Below, piece by piece: positions 45,001-57,803 of a stretch of 64,000 nt of DNA. Position 1 is the first letter of the stretch, and every line of letters begins with the position of its first letter. A program made the translations under genes and the position numbers. Under the pieces are notes generated by a model, which was not told where the DNA came from, ran no database searches, and saw nothing but the letters and a program-made list of their open reading frames with translations. The DNA lies in NCBI GenBank assembly GCA_039545315.1, contig BCIM01000002.1, positions 1,267,369 through 1,331,368 on the forward strand, read 5' to 3'. The DNA comes from Kondoa malvinella (lineage: Eukaryota > Basidiomycota > Agaricostilbomycetes > Agaricostilbales > Kondoaceae).

Positions 45001-46434
45001 TCTTGGGCTTGATATTCCCTCTCGATCAATTTTCCGATATTGATACAGGCAGAAGCGATAGTCACACCATCATGAACCGTAGGGCTGCCCGATTGCTGTT
45101 TCAACAATTCGAAAATAGTCACATAAGCCGATCTCTCGCTTGGCACAAGAGCGATGAAATCCCATTCGTGTACAGAGCCAACTCTACCAGGAGGTGGGTT
45201 GGCTATTCGATCATCGATCCGTTCTTTTAGTAGCTGATTCCATTTGTACACGAGCGACTTGATGTCATTGTGTGCGAGCGCGAGATTGTTTTCCATCGTT
45301 TTGGTCATGTTGGCTAATTCAGAGCGGATCTGTAGTCGAGCAGCATCGTATGCTGACTCTTCTAGGAAACGCTGGCGTAGCTGTTGGTCAGTTGAAGTTG
45401 TTCGTTGACCAGTGATGGATGATAGATGAGAACGAAGCGAGTCAAGTCGACCTGGGACCGCTGCGTCGACTGACCCTTCTGAATTATCGAGTGCAGGCTT
45501 CATGGTAGGGTCGATAGAAGAGACACCTTTCAAAGGATCAGGTCTAGGTTCTTGGACTTCAGCGACTGGTGCTTCCAAAGCAGATAGTTCGATTCTTGCT
45601 TTCTGAATGAGATCCATAGGCAGACCAGTCTCTAAAAGTATTCCATCAAGGTATTCGAGCACTTCTTCTACGCTGAGAGGTCCTAGAGCAGCTGGTGCTG
45701 ACGAGGTGAAAATGTCATTTGTCAGAACGAGTGAAAGCGACAGGTCGTATTTGGGTAGCAGAGACAATAGAGCAGCGATATTGTCTGTCTGATCGACATT
45801 GGTGACTTCTTCCTTGATCGTTCTGCCCAATCATAAGGACCGATCGAGACTGAATAGTAAGCTAGACGAACGAAATAGCGCCCTTCAACATGACAGCGAA
45901 AGCCTCTGCTCTTGGGTATCCAACTAGGTCCCCTTCATCAACGAGCATATTCCACCATGTCCAAGCTTCACGAATCGATGCAGACTTGGTTTGCGAGCTG
46001 AGCGCATCTCTATAGAATGCTCGAAGAAACGAAGCATGTATACTAGGCGGTACGATCTGATGCAGTTTCGGTAGGTTGTGACCTTGGACCTGCCCGCTTT
46101 GCTGGTGATCGGTCTCATGTAGCTTGCGCAAACGGTTCCAGACATTCTTGGCTCTTGACAGATGACCTCCGCCGAGACAAGCTTCTATGACAGCTACTTG
46201 CTCATTGACGTGCGACGAAGGGTATAGAGCGTATTGCGCAAACGGCGTCAAAGCTGGATTCGGCAGAGGCAAAGGCAGAACGCTTGTCATAGGTTTCGCT
46301 TTGAAGCTGTTGGTCGCTACATCTTGTTTGAGACATGTTGCAATAGACAAGGACAAGGTATGAGGCACAGAGCGAGTAGAGGCACGAAATCTTGAACGAA
46401 GTCGCTTGTTGCCAGATCCAAGTGACCGAAGCAT
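42054..46434 (-). CDS. RPO41: Mitochondrial RNA polymerase
   Basis: This is a T7-like single-subunit polymerase that transcribes mitochondrial DNA. The N-terminus is rich in Arg/Ser without acidic residues ([20 protein letters not shown]), as in mitochondrial presequences. A PPR-like N-terminal extension follows ([20 protein letters not shown]). The catalytic part shows [36 protein letters not shown] and motif A-like [20 protein letters not shown]. Also visible are [17 protein letters not shown] (the K..VMT.VYG block) and, across an intron at about 42598-42718, the motif-C block [12 protein letters not shown]. It ends [16 protein letters not shown]; the terminal FS matches the family. An insertion rich in Lys/Asp lies before the end. 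At least nine introns are present. The start is 145 bp from the divergent MAK5. Confidence 0.95.
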
Positions 46435-46579
46435 GCCAAGCTCGTTCTAGGTATGTACGGTCCGGGGTATCTGTGAGCTCTTCGAGCTTCTGGTATACTT
46501 CCAAGGGCGTGGCTGTTGTTCGTCACCATTCTTGAAATTTTTATGCAGCTTCTCTATCTCGTCAACGAGCAAAACGAGC

Positions 46580-49213
46580 ATGTCTTCTGTCAAGCGCAAA
46601 CGGTCTACAGTGTCCTCTAGTATCAAGCAATCTAGCAACAAGCGAACCAAAGTGTCTGTGCATGCGAATAATTTGCCCTGGAAGAAAATCGCAACTCAGA
46701 ATGCTTTAAGCGGTTTAGGAGCAGGTGATGGCTTTGATGACGGTGAAATGAGCGGCTTGATGGAAATGGAAGAGCTCGAAGGGGTCCAAGTCGTCTACGG
46801 CCAAGACAAGAGCATAAAGTTCTTGATTGATGAATCTGCTGTGGTCCAATCTTCTGAAGAGGAAGCCGAAGATCTCTCCGTGGAAGCTGCGTCTGAGACT
46901 GAGGAAGCTATACCATCTGCCTTTGGACCTGAAGAGATCTTTGCTTTCGAACCTGAGCCAGAGGATGAGGGGCAAGCTGAGCCCGAAGTTGCTCCTATCG
47001 ACGACGAAGAAGAATGGATACCAGCATCAACGCTACAGCAGCCTTCTCCACCCGCCACGAAGTCAAGCAATACCATCGCATCACTCATCGAAACTCCCTT
47101 ACCATCGGACTGCCCATCCACAATCTCTTCTTTACCTTTCATGCTACCATTCAAACACGCCTTCCTCTCTATGAAATTCACAGAACCTACTCCTATTCAA
47201 TCATCAGCTTGGTCGACCGCTTTCTCGGACAATGCAGTCACGCAAAGAGACATCATCGGTATTGCCCAAACCGGTTCAGGCAAAACATTAGCCTACGCTT
47301 TACCTATCCTACAGAATTGCTTACTATCCCCTGCTCCCGGTCTAAAAGCGCTCATTCTAACACCTACAAGAGAATTAGCACTTCAAGTTAAATCCCATCT
47401 AGTCGACTTCCTTACCGCGGCACTGAGCACTGAAGGAAGAGCACCGGTCAACATCCTCGCTATCACAGGAGGCATGTCGATTCATAAACAACGAAGGCAA
47501 TTATCATATGGCGTGGACGTCTTGGTTGCTACTCCCGGTAGACTGTGGGATTTGGTGGAGGAGGATACTGCTGGTGATGGACTTGCTGGTCAGATTAAGG
47601 GGATCAGGTTCTTGGTGTTAGATGAGGCGGATAGGATGGTTGAGAGTGGTCATTTTAGGGAATTGGACAAGATCTTTACGCTTTTGAAAAGGTTAGTGCA
47701 TCTCTCTGCACCAGCCTTTCTGGGCTCATCAGTCCACTCTAATCGACAGAGAGGACGAAGCGACCGCGTTCAAGAACGATTTTGGTGAAGTCGTGCCTAC
47801 AGGCGATGAAGTCGATATAGAAAAAGCTAGCGACGAGCTCAGAACTTACGTCTTCTCCGCTACGATGAGTAAAGAGCTACAAAAGAATTTGAAGAAGCCT
47901 AGGCATAAGCGTGCAAAGATAAAGGCTGGCCAGAAAGGTTCGATGGGCGCTTTAGGTATGTCGTGATAAGTTGACCGGAGCAGTGCTGATTGATAACAGG
48001 CGATCTGATGGAGGCCGTCGACTTTCGTGATCCTGATCCTGAGATTATCAACCTCATAGAAGAGGGGGCTACCATCTCTTCCCTGAAAGAATGCAGTATT
48101 GAGTGTCTGATTACAGAAAAGGTGAGTTGTTCGTAATTATTCAGCGTACGCTCTTACAAATGTACTCCAACAGGACATGCATCTCTATCACTTCCTGCTC
48201 CGCTATCCAGGCAAAACACTAGTCTTCCTATCCAGCATCGATGGCATCCGACGTCTTCACCCACTCATCTCTGTACTTAACCTAGGCGAAGTCGGACTGC
48301 TTCATTCAGGCATGCAACAGAAAGCTCGTCTGAAGGCCCTAGACCGATTCACCAATTCCACTTCATCTACTTCTGTTCTTCTATGTACGGACGTGGCGGC
48401 TAGAGGTCTTGATATCGCGTCGGTCCATCATGTGGTGCATTATCAATTGCCTAGGACGGCAGATACGTATGTGCATCGAAGTGGAAGAACGGCTAGAGCA
48501 GGCAGAGAAGGTGTTTCGCTTCAACTAGTATCACCGGAAGAGAAATCATTACAGAGGGAATTGTTCAAGAGTCTTGGTAGAGGTGTGCATTCTTCTCACT
48601 TTCAGATCGCTCGCTAAGCTACTGGAGCAGATGTCAGGGATCTAGAAGAGCTGCCAGTCGAGTGGAGCATTATGGACCGACTCAAGAATCGTATCGATTT
48701 GGCAAGGCAAATTGAAAATGCTAATCACAAAGTCACCAAAGCGAATCATGACGAAAAGTGGTTACGTGAAGCTGCCGAAGCGATGGAACTCGATTTGGAC
48801 AACCTTGAGTGAGTGGATTATCTTTGCTTTGATGTTTACTGATGCGCGTGAATCAGCTCGGACGATGATCGCCAACGGCTCAATAATGGCAAATCAAAAG
48901 CCAAAGTGAATGGCCTGAAGGCTGAGCTAGCGCAAGAGCTTGCTCGACCATTGATGCGTCATGGTATTTCCGCCAAGTATATCACAGCGGGAGTGGGCGG
49001 ACAAGCGAATTTTGCTGATTCGATGCTCAACCAGACCAGTGAGCTATCTTTCTTAGGGAGACGCTCTTCGCTCATCTAGTGAAAGGTCATGCGAAGTTTA
49101 TCGGCGCAAGTCAAAGCAATGCACACGGCGATGCAAAGTCTGGACGTAAGAAGCAGAAGAAGAAGCAGAAGGCTGTAGAGGCGAAAGAGGACGATGTGCC
49201 GGCTGATCTGTAA
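46580..49213 (+). CDS. MAK5: DEAD-box RNA helicase Mak5 (60S ribosome biogenesis)
   Basis: Mak5/DDX24 acts in nucleolar maturation of the large ribosomal subunit. The start at 46580 ([20 protein letters not shown]) is basic, then NLPWKKIA and a long acidic segment ([20 protein letters not shown]), a layout typical of Mak5. Helicase motifs run in order: Q motif [12 protein letters not shown], motif [43 protein letters not shown] box [11 protein letters not shown] in the segment at 47855-47870, [24 protein letters not shown] and [13 protein letters not shown]. The 3' exons end in a Lys-rich tail ([12 protein letters not shown]) with the stop at 49211-49213. Five or more introns lie in the second half; their joins look normal. 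Confidence 0.95.
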
Positions 49214-49332
49214 ATGCTTGTATACCAATTCCGTCGCGATGACCATGCATAGATACACATCTTCACAAAGATGCAATTCGGAACAATACTCTACAGTCTC
49301 CACATACACTTGTTACACTCTTCGCTGTCCAA

Positions 49333-52014
49333 TCATTCCTTTCTGTCTTGCGATTTCTCGTACTCTGAAGCTCCTCTGCCCCATTTCGTCGCTTGGCGAT
49401 AGACGATTCCCTGTCGAAATGTTACAACAGTGAACTTCTAGCTCAGAAGTCAAGCATACCCAAAAATGATCATCTTTGATAGGCTTTGGCGGCTCTAACT
49501 CTGCTCGATCGACCTCTTCCAGCGGATTGCGCTTCGGTGGTCTGATTCTGCGCGGTTTGGGATCTTGCTCTGGCGCGACTGTCGCGTCCACTTGCAAAGA
49601 CTTGGCTTCATCCATTCCATCAAGCGCACCTCGCTCCCATGTTCTATAAGTCGATGCCAATGGTGTGTGGACAGCTGTCTCAAGGTATTCTGCCGAAGTC
49701 ATTTCGTGAAGTCGAGAAACTGCTCTTCGGTATGCAAACTTCTCATCCGCGCCCGAAAACAGAGCCAGGTTGCGAAACGAGACAAGAGCATTTGATGGAT
49801 GAGCTTCATCTTCGCGGTCTGGTGTAGCTCGATATGCCGGCAGGACTCTTTCGGTGTATGTTTCGGTTCGCGCAGTATCGTATGATGCCAAGTTGCTTCG
49901 GTATGGTGCTTCGAGATCTTGCATCACTTCACTGAGCGCTTCAGCCACCAACGAGTCTGGCTGCTCGTTCTCTTGCTTTGCTGCTTCTTCCGCTATGCGC
50001 TCAGCATCGCCTTCGTAAATTCGCCTGTGAAGCTGTTAGCTTTGCTTTGCGAAGCAAGCAAGCTCGAATGACTCACGAAGCTGAGTATGGATGCGCACCA
50101 GAACCAAGCGCACTCATATCTACTGTATCATCTGCTATATCTGACATGGTTGCTGCCGGCGCTTTATAATTGCTAGCCTGCGTTTCGGGGAAAAACATGT
50201 CATCGGGTAGCGCAGCGGCATGCACGATCAGCTTGGTCTTCGTCTCGTCTACAAAGCACGTTAACAGACTGTAATAAAGGCTTGGATGACTTACAAAGCG
50301 CATCGACCAAAGTGATGAATCTTCTGGCTTCATTCTTGAGAGTGATAGGAATGATCGGTACCTGGTCAATGATGATAGTGTGAAAGCGGCTCGCTATAGA
50401 TATGTAATCTGCTGGTCCAAGCACGGCAGAACATAGCGATGCGAAAGTAAAGCGAGCGATCCCATCTTCGGTCTGCCATGGAACGGGAACTTGTCGTCCA
50501 TACACTTTCAACGAGCCGCTGGTGCCTGTCAGAACCATTCAATTTCTAATCTTGCCGAATGACTGGCCAATCACCTTGCTTATTGCCGATGAGCTCCTTG
50601 ACTTCCTTTTCAAACTCCTCCTGATTAGCTTCCAAGAACCAAGAGACATTTGTCCTGGCATGCTCGGCCGCTAGAGCCGATCGACGCTGTCTTCTCCAAT
50701 CGACAGGTGACTTGAGCTCATGTATTGGGCATCGGGTTTCTAACAGCGAGAGAAAGCTGAGGAATTGTTCTCTTTGAATGCCTGTACATGGAAGACATGG
50801 TCATATCAACAACGAAGTTGATGCCCGGCTCTCCACGTACCGTGTTGGTATAGATCGCTGTTCGTTGTTTAGTCCCTGCATACCCGAAGCAGGACTTAGA
50901 CTCACTTTGGTACTCTGTTACTTGTACCGATTACGACGCCTCCAAATCGCTAAGTACCAAGTTAGTCTTAGGTCACGCCAAAACCAGGATATAACAAACC
51001 CAATAGTACTCCAAGACTCGACCTGATCTGCAATCAGTATCTTGCCTATCAAACGGAACCATCGCCTTACGTAAAATACTCGCGCCAGCTACATCTCTAT
51101 AATTGTCTTTAGCACCATCTCGAATGCCCACCGAAATAAGAACTCACACTAACTGAACCTCATCGAAAGCCAGCAGCCACCCCTCATTCTTGATCAGATC
51201 CCTAGCAATACAAGCCAACACATAATCCTTCTTCAACGCCGGGTCATCTAGCGCTCTTCCACCCGCAAACACACTCAACCACCCTTTTGATAATGCCCGC
51301 GCCTTATTCGCGTCTGCACGACTAAGCGACGGGTCTGCTAATGCGTCCAAGGAGCGTCTGGTCAATTCCACATGCTGAAAGGTTCGATGATAAAGCGAGA
51401 GTAAGAATTGATCGTAATGTCGCCGGATCTTGAATGGTATAGGTAGCGATTGAAAAAAGAGGTCCATCAAGAGGGATTTACCAGTTCCTGGTGGTCCAGT
51501 CAATCTAAAATCAACACATCAATGAATCGATTCTCGAAGCGCGAAAGGGCGTTTACAAGAATCCAGTAGGCGTATCCAAATTCCTAAGCTCCTCATCCGA
51601 CGAAAGCACCTTGATCAGAGCTTTATCCTTTTGCCTAGCGGACAACTTTGATGCCCTATCTTTACTCCTTGCATCCGTTTGCCAGACGGGTGGATCAGGG
51701 CTTGTCGAGACGCTCGATAGATCATCGAGCATCATGACCATATGTATAGGCGGGTTGTAGTCGACTAGCGTGCGGTGGATCTTACGTAGCTGGACCAGCA
51801 TACGTCGCTGACTTTCATCGCTGGTGATTTTCCCCTGAGAGACTAGAGATTCGTAGAGTAATAAGGGATCTAATACGAATAGCATAAGAAATAGGGAGAT
51901 CGGTACAGCAAGACAGCATGCACCTGTGACTTGGATTCCGGTGGAGCTGCTTTCCGTCGCAAGAGAACGCGATAGTCTGCGCAATGCAGGATAGCAACGT
52001 AGAGCTCTAGACAT
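49333..52014 (-). CDS. AFG1: AFG1/LACE1-type mitochondrial AAA-like ATPase
   Basis: Afg1 is a P-loop ATPase of the inner mitochondrial membrane linked to turnover of oxidase subunits and to quality control. The N-terminus (MSRALRCYPALRRLSRSLAT) looks like a mitochondrial presequence. Walker A is GPPGTGKSLLMDLF at the start of an exon, and Walker B is WLLAFDEVQL. Next come GTSNRVP, the segment SRFHTIIIDQVPII and FITLVDALC, the usual Afg1 'LF..F..LID.LY' region. The final intron (about 49388-49435) gives the standard ending HFWGIVYRQATKWGRGASEY with a stop at 49333-49335; without it the frame runs on to 49313. A non-conserved insert before the end is rich in Glu/Pro. The start is 111 bp from divergent EMC3. 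Confidence 0.92.
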
Positions 52015-52125
52015 CTTTGTTGTGGGCTACAGCAGCACAGTGTGTCTTGTAATCAGATCATGGAGTCACCGCGACAGGTCAACAGCAAACGGCCAGATCT
52101 CGTTCTGCCAGTCAAAGCGATTGCA

Positions 52126-53300
52126 ATGGGCGTACAAGATGGTCTCTTCCTCGGTACGGCCCTCTCCCCAGCCAAGCCACAAGCAGTAGTCAACTGACAC
52201 GACCATGACTTGCAGATTCTGCTTTGCGAACATGGGTGCTCTTGCCTATAGTGCTCGTCATGATCCTCGTTGGCTTGCTACGACACTATGTAACTCAGTT
52301 GATCGATACACCACCAAAACCTCAGCCTTTGAAAGCTGTTAGAGAGCAGTGCGTTGCAAATCTCGAGGTGTCGTATTCGACTTATCGTGAGGGAAACGTA
52401 CAGACGAGCACTGACAAGAGGTGCTATACTGCGTATCAATGGGCATCATCTGCCTAAATCAGACTTTGAGGCGAGAAGGACGGGCCTGATAGCGGGCTAT
52501 GAAAGGCAAGCGCGACTTCCTTGCTTGGCTTACGAAAGCTTAGCACCATTTTCCGCTGCAGCGGCAAGTATTTAAAAGACGGGCCATCAGAAGAAGGCTC
52601 CTCAGCACCTGCGGCGAACCCCATGGACCCGTAAGTCTGCATTCATTTAGCAACGATTTCGGCCGCTCATACTCGTGCCTGTGACAGAGCCAACATGGAA
52701 GGGATGATGGTAAGCACCTTGTCAAACAAACGAACTGCAGACTGACACTCGTTCAGGGAGGCATGAAGAAACAAATGGTCATGTTTGTACCACAAACCGT
52801 CCTCATGGGCTGGATCAACTACTGTTTGTCCTCTCCTTCTCCTTCTCCTCTCATCCTGATATGGAGGACAGTCTTCACCGGTTTCATCGCTCTTAAATTG
52901 CCTTTCCCACTCACACCCAAGTTTAAATCAATGCTTCAAGCGAGAATAGAAACGCAAGATATGGACGTGACTTGGGTCTCTTCACTCAGTCTCTACTTTT
53001 TGTGCTTGTTTGGTTTGAACTCGGTTTATCGTTTGATATTGGGCGAGGAGAACTGTAGGTGGGAACCATTGGCTTTCAGCTTGGGCTGATGTTCGTGGAA
53101 TAACGCCTACAGCCGCGGACAATGGAGCAAACAGCATGCAAGCGATGAACGCTATGGGAGGAGGAATGATGCCCGGTCAACCAGCGCAAGATTTCAGCAA
53201 GCTTTACCTAGCAGAAAAGGAATCGCTTCAACTCGTCAACCATGCTGCGGTCATTGATGATGTAGAAGATCGATTCCTTACTTTGTACGGAGTCATTTAG
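52126..53300 (+). CDS. EMC3: ER membrane protein complex subunit 3
   Basis: Emc3 (TMEM111, DUF106) is a YidC/Oxa1-like insertase subunit of the ER membrane complex. The first exon is short (52126 on, MGVQDGLFL) and joins over the intron ending at about 52216 to DSALRTWVLLPIVLVMILVG, LLRHYVTQLIDTPPKPQP and KAVREQ. Then come the lower-complexity loop, KYLKDGPSEEGSSAPAANPM and the conserved GGMKKQMVMFVPQTVLMGWI. After an intron the chain continues NYFTGFIALKLPFPLTPKFK and DMDVTWVSSLSLYFLCLFGL. A final exon reads ADNGANSMQAMNAMGGGMMP and VNHAAVIDDVEDRFLTLYGV. Three membrane helices and full length are visible. Confidence 0.96.
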
Positions 53301-53408
53301 ACAAGTGCAATAATACGTTGAATGCTACATGTGCTATGAATACAAAATGGCACTTTGATGGCCTTGTGAAAATTTACAATCGTTACTGATAATGCATACA
53401 ACCTTGGT

Positions 53409-56400
53409 TCAGTACTACCAGTCGTATTAGCCTCACTTTATGCACCAGCAGAGGGAGAGGAAAGCTCACCGGAACAGAACTGAAATCCATCTCGCCCAAA
53501 GGAAACTCTTCATCCGACAAATCCTCAATGTTCTGTCGCTCTAAATCATCTTCTTCCCTCGATTTAGGCCAAGTCAACTTCTCCCTATCCGCTTGCCAAC
53601 TCCTTCTTTTTCGCTCTTGATCCTTCTTGTCCCGATTATAGTAATAGTCGAAATCATTGTCTGGTTCGAGCGAGCCAGGCATAGAATCGTGTCGTCTTCG
53701 GGAGCTGCGACCTTCTGAGCCTACGTCACTTGTTGCTGAGCCCAATTCGAAATCATCGACTTCTTCAGTGATAATGTCGGATGCTTGTGAAAGAGGGCTG
53801 GTAGGACGAGGCGAGGAAGCTCGTTGTCCATCCGAATTGCCGGTAGTCAATTCGGGTCGAGATGAACGGCGAGTGATGCTGTTCGTCAGTCGACGGATCG
53901 AGTAGCGGCTAGAGTCTGATCGAGCGGAAAGCGTAGGTGAAGGTGGTGTGAAATCTGGTAGATCGACGATTGGCATAGGTGCTCGCCAGAAATTGAAATC
54001 AGTGTATTCTGGTGCTGCACGTCGATTGATAGGCGGGAACATTTGGTCTACTAGATCGTTCATTGCGATATAGCTATGACCTTCAGTCAGTCTAGTCGCG
54101 TACTTGTATAGCATGATCACATACGAAGACTTGTAGCCAGTCAGCTCCAAGAGTTCCAGCTTGACTTCGCCATTCGAATCTATAGTGAATATTCTAGCTG
54201 AAGGCACGTCGACGGTCCGGTAAGATAGAGCATCGGTTATTCGGTTGCCGAAACCAGCATAAAATGGTCTGTAAGGTGCAAAGAGGCGATTGATGTCTTG
54301 TAAACATGCCATCTTGAACACCTCCGGTTTGCGCATGATGACCTCTCTGCCAGAAGCCGCTGAAGTCAGTGTCCGAGAACGCTAAATTCAGGCTGCACCG
54401 ACCGATGTAACGAAGTCATTAGCCTATCAGGGCTCATAATGACTGGTCCTTCTGGCAAAGTGAAATTGTTCTGCACAATGCCTCTGAGGTATTCTCTTGT
54501 TGTGTCTGCTTGACCGATAGCGCGAGAAGTCAGGTACATCATCTTGTAGCCATTGCTGGCGATGTCGGTATAGAGCTTCGCGACTCCGAGGTGCGTCCAA
54601 TCTCGTCCAATCATAGTAAAGACGTGGCCCAGTGCATCAGACCTGTAAGACAAGACTGTTATAAGGCTGGCATGCAACCATACAATGTACTCGCTTACTT
54701 TGTGATAGTACCATCAATGTCAGATATGACGACACGGAAGTCCGATTCCCAAAGAAACACTCGCGAGGTGCATTTGACGACATTGGAAGAATAGGACGAG
54801 GAAATAGAGTAGGAGATCTCATTCATTCCCTTCTGCAGACCGAGCTGCTTCAATTGATCAGAAGTGAGACGAAGCGTCTTGGCATAATGCTTCTCGGCAG
54901 GAAAGCCAGGGTCCTGTGCTGGTTTGGCCGTCACATATTCTGGAGCGACCGAAGGCAGGTTGTCCTTTACATCTGGAGTGGAAGGTACTTCGTCGTGAGG
55001 ACCAGTCGGAAGCTTTGAAGGTATTGAGGGAGTCACAGGCTCGGCAGGCGATTTAAGAGGAGGCGTCGGGGAAGGGCTGGAAGTGGTATTTGAAGTAGTG
55101 CGAGGTCGTGACCACCAACTTGACCACTTCCTACTGTGCTGTTGATTTACTGAGGGCTGATCCGATGAGCCTGCAGATAAGCCTTGCGCCAAAGCATCTT
55201 TCGAAAGACTTTCTGTCGAGAGCGATTCGTGATATATTGCCAGCGATGCGAGGACAGGCGCAGCGTTATCCCAAGTCAGATACCTGCCCGCGTCATCAGA
55301 GTAATGTAAGATCAATAGTAAGCGACATACCTCTGCTTATACCGTACGACCAGATTCTTGTCATTCAATAGGCCTTGCTGATCTGGGAAGGTTTCATAAG
55401 AGATGCGCGAGACATCAAACGCTCGCGTATCGTAGATTGCATCGCGACCTAAGCGATCACCGCCGCAGAGCGATAGTTCGAAAGAGTGTTCCACATCATC
55501 GGTCAACAGCTTGAATTCGTAGGAGTCTGGTGCAGCTTTGACAGAGCCGATTTGTGCAGACTCAACGACACTTTCAGGCGGAGAGGGAGAGGTTGCGCGG
55601 GAAGTAGGTCGACTGCTCTTGGCCGCTGCTGATTCTATCTTGTCGGCGAGAGAAAGTCCTTCTGCTCAAAGCTATTAGCGCTGGTCAACGGGTAATCACT
55701 GGCGCTTACTGATATCGTCCAGGATACTCGAATCAATCGCAGCCTTTAGTATCGAAGCTCCAGACCGGTTCTTGTGCAAGTCTGCGCTTCGTAGCAAGCC
55801 TTGAGTAAAGTCGACGATATCATCGCCTTGATACTGCGTCTGAGAAGCTAGCTCTTGACCAAGGAGCGTGGATTCTATATCCTTTGCTTTCCCTTGATCA
55901 TCTCCTTCAACCTTGTAGCCGCCCATATCCAGGATCAATCCGCTGCCATGCCCACTAGCAGAGTGAACAGAGTGACTCAGACTTGTATCCAGGGCATGTT
56001 CAGATATTCTAGCAGCTCCAGTATCTTTCAAAGCTGAAGAACCGAGATTGGCGTAACGAGTCTCTTGATCGTGCTTAACAGCTTCTCGAACATCATCGCC
56101 AGGCATATGTCCTTGCTGTGCCTCATCTAAAGAATCGCCGCCTTGTAGATCAGCTTTCATGCCCTTCTCTAGATCACCGACTTCGTTTGCCGCTTCCGAA
56201 TTGGCTTCTTCGACTGCATCGATATTTGTAGGCCGCTTTAGGGACTTTGATGAAATGGAGCCTGGTATGAGCGTGGAAGGATGCGCGACGACTTCTGCTG
56301 CTTTGGATGCTGTACTCTGCAAGATGGAAAGCGGCCCGTTGCTGGGAGTCTCTTCTTCCGCAACAGAGGTCGCTGCAGTCTCTGGGGAGGAAGAGCCAGT

Positions 56401-56953
56401 ATCTCGTCTGTTCGAGGACGTAGCGGATGATCCAGGAGAGTTCAAATCGAGGAAATCGGGCTCGCCCTTATGCACATCCCTTAGCATGGTGACAAGCGCA
56501 TTATGCTGAACATGGCTCACATTAGCTTTGAGCGCATCAGCCCCCTGTCCATCTTCAATGTCTGTATCCGAGACTGGATTCGCTATAGGACTTGTCTGCA
56601 GGTCGGCAGGTACGTCGCCTTCCGTCTCAAAGACAAAGTAAGCTTCGCCCGTTTCGCCCACTTTCATGACGAAAGGCGCTTCTGTTCCATTAATCTTGAC
56701 TGTGACTTTACGATCCACTGGTCTGAGTAGGCTGAGCTTGCCAAAGCGAACGTGAAAGGGAGAGCAAGCGAGTTCTGTTTCGCCAGACTCTTCATCGTGT
56801 CGCTCGACTACAATGACATCGATAGCGCCAGAGAGGGTAGCTGGATTAATTTCCTTGTAGTATTGCGACACCTGTTCCAAGGGAGATTTAGCTCGCGCAT
56901 ATTGAGGGGATTAAACAGCATACAGAGCCTAAAGCCTTTGACACCCATTGCAT
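53409..56953 (-). CDS. PAH1: Phosphatidate phosphatase, lipin (Pah1)
   Basis: Pah1 dephosphorylates phosphatidic acid to diacylglycerol, setting the balance between storage lipid and phospholipid. A 30-nt first exon (56953 down, MQWVSKALGS) joins at a GTATGC/GGAACAG intron to VSQYYKEINPATLSGAIDVI. The N-LIP domain continues ACSPFHVRFGKLSLLRPVDR and GETGEAYFVFETEGD, with the conserved Gly. A long disordered middle follows, with many Ser/Thr and acidic clusters. The catalytic C-LIP domain contains FRVVISDIDGTITKSDALGH (DxDxT motif), GYKMMYLTSRAIGQADTTRE and MACLQDINRLFAPYRPFYAG. An acidic tail (NIEDLSDEEFPLGEMDFSS) ends VPY if a last 3' intron is used (stop 53409-53411); otherwise the frame ends at 53383. 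Membrane recruitment by dephosphorylation is known for the family. Confidence 0.96.
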
Positions 56954-57803
56954 TCTCTCGTCACTGGCCGTTGCAGGCTATACCCAACGCTTTGCTTGCT
57001 GTCCAGCAGGATGGGATAGCAGTCGCTGAACGTTTTGGCTGTCCAAGTTCGGAAGGCCTTGTCTTAGAACAGCCAAGCAGCTCAAACGGACCGATCAGGA
57101 TAGTTCAGACGCCGCTACTCCTTAGCAGATTGATCAAGCAGAGTCTCGTTATATCGCAGCTCCGGTCGTTGCAAGCAAACATATGCCCTCAGTGCATTAT
57201 TCAATTCTGTCTCCTCGTCAGACGTCTACATGTTCTCGCTTGCTCTCGTCCCCTCTGCTCTCGTCCCCTCTTCTCATACTGTTGCGTGCCATGCTCTTCT
57301 TTCCGAGGACTGTTGTATAGCAATAGAAGTCTCCGCTTGCCAAAGTCTGAATAACTATTGGCACAATAAGGCTTGGTGGGCGTCCATTCAGTGCATCTTT
57401 AGTGTAGAGGTTAGACTGACTTGCTGTAGAAACGCAACATGTAACACTCATGCGACCTTGGAGTTGGACATCCGTCAAACCGTGCTACCGTGCTTTTGCC
57501 TTGATCGACGCTGTCCTTGTATGCATGGATTGTCAAGACTTAGGAACTCTGAAAGGGCTGGCTAGAGCTGGAATAGCGATGCATGATTTTCACGTTGCCT
57601 CATCTCTCGAGCCCAACTCTTCAACTTGACCCTGTCGCCAACAGCCGCTGCTTCTAGTCTACCAGCTTGTATACCACTGCTGAATGATATCAATACAGTA
57701 AGACTAGAATGCGTGCGCGTAATCCGTCAACACCCCCTATCAACACGTTTCCGAATCATAGAGATGCATCTCGTTCCAGAGATGATCCTGTTCCGTACTC
57801 GAC
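56954..57803. promoter_or_regulatory. Divergent intergenic region between PAH1 and the large membrane-protein gene
   Basis: This 850-bp stretch holds no convincing gene; a minus frame and a plus frame near 57220-57560 overlap each other. It contains a perfect 15-nt tandem duplication, TGCTCTCGTCCCCTC, at 57241-57255 and 57256-57270, in a pyrimidine-rich tract. Confidence 0.45.

Noticed and set aside
57218..57565. Overlapping ORFs on both strands between PAH1 and the membrane-protein gene
   Set aside because: They exclude each other, contain the tandem 15-mer and pyrimidine tract, and have no motif.
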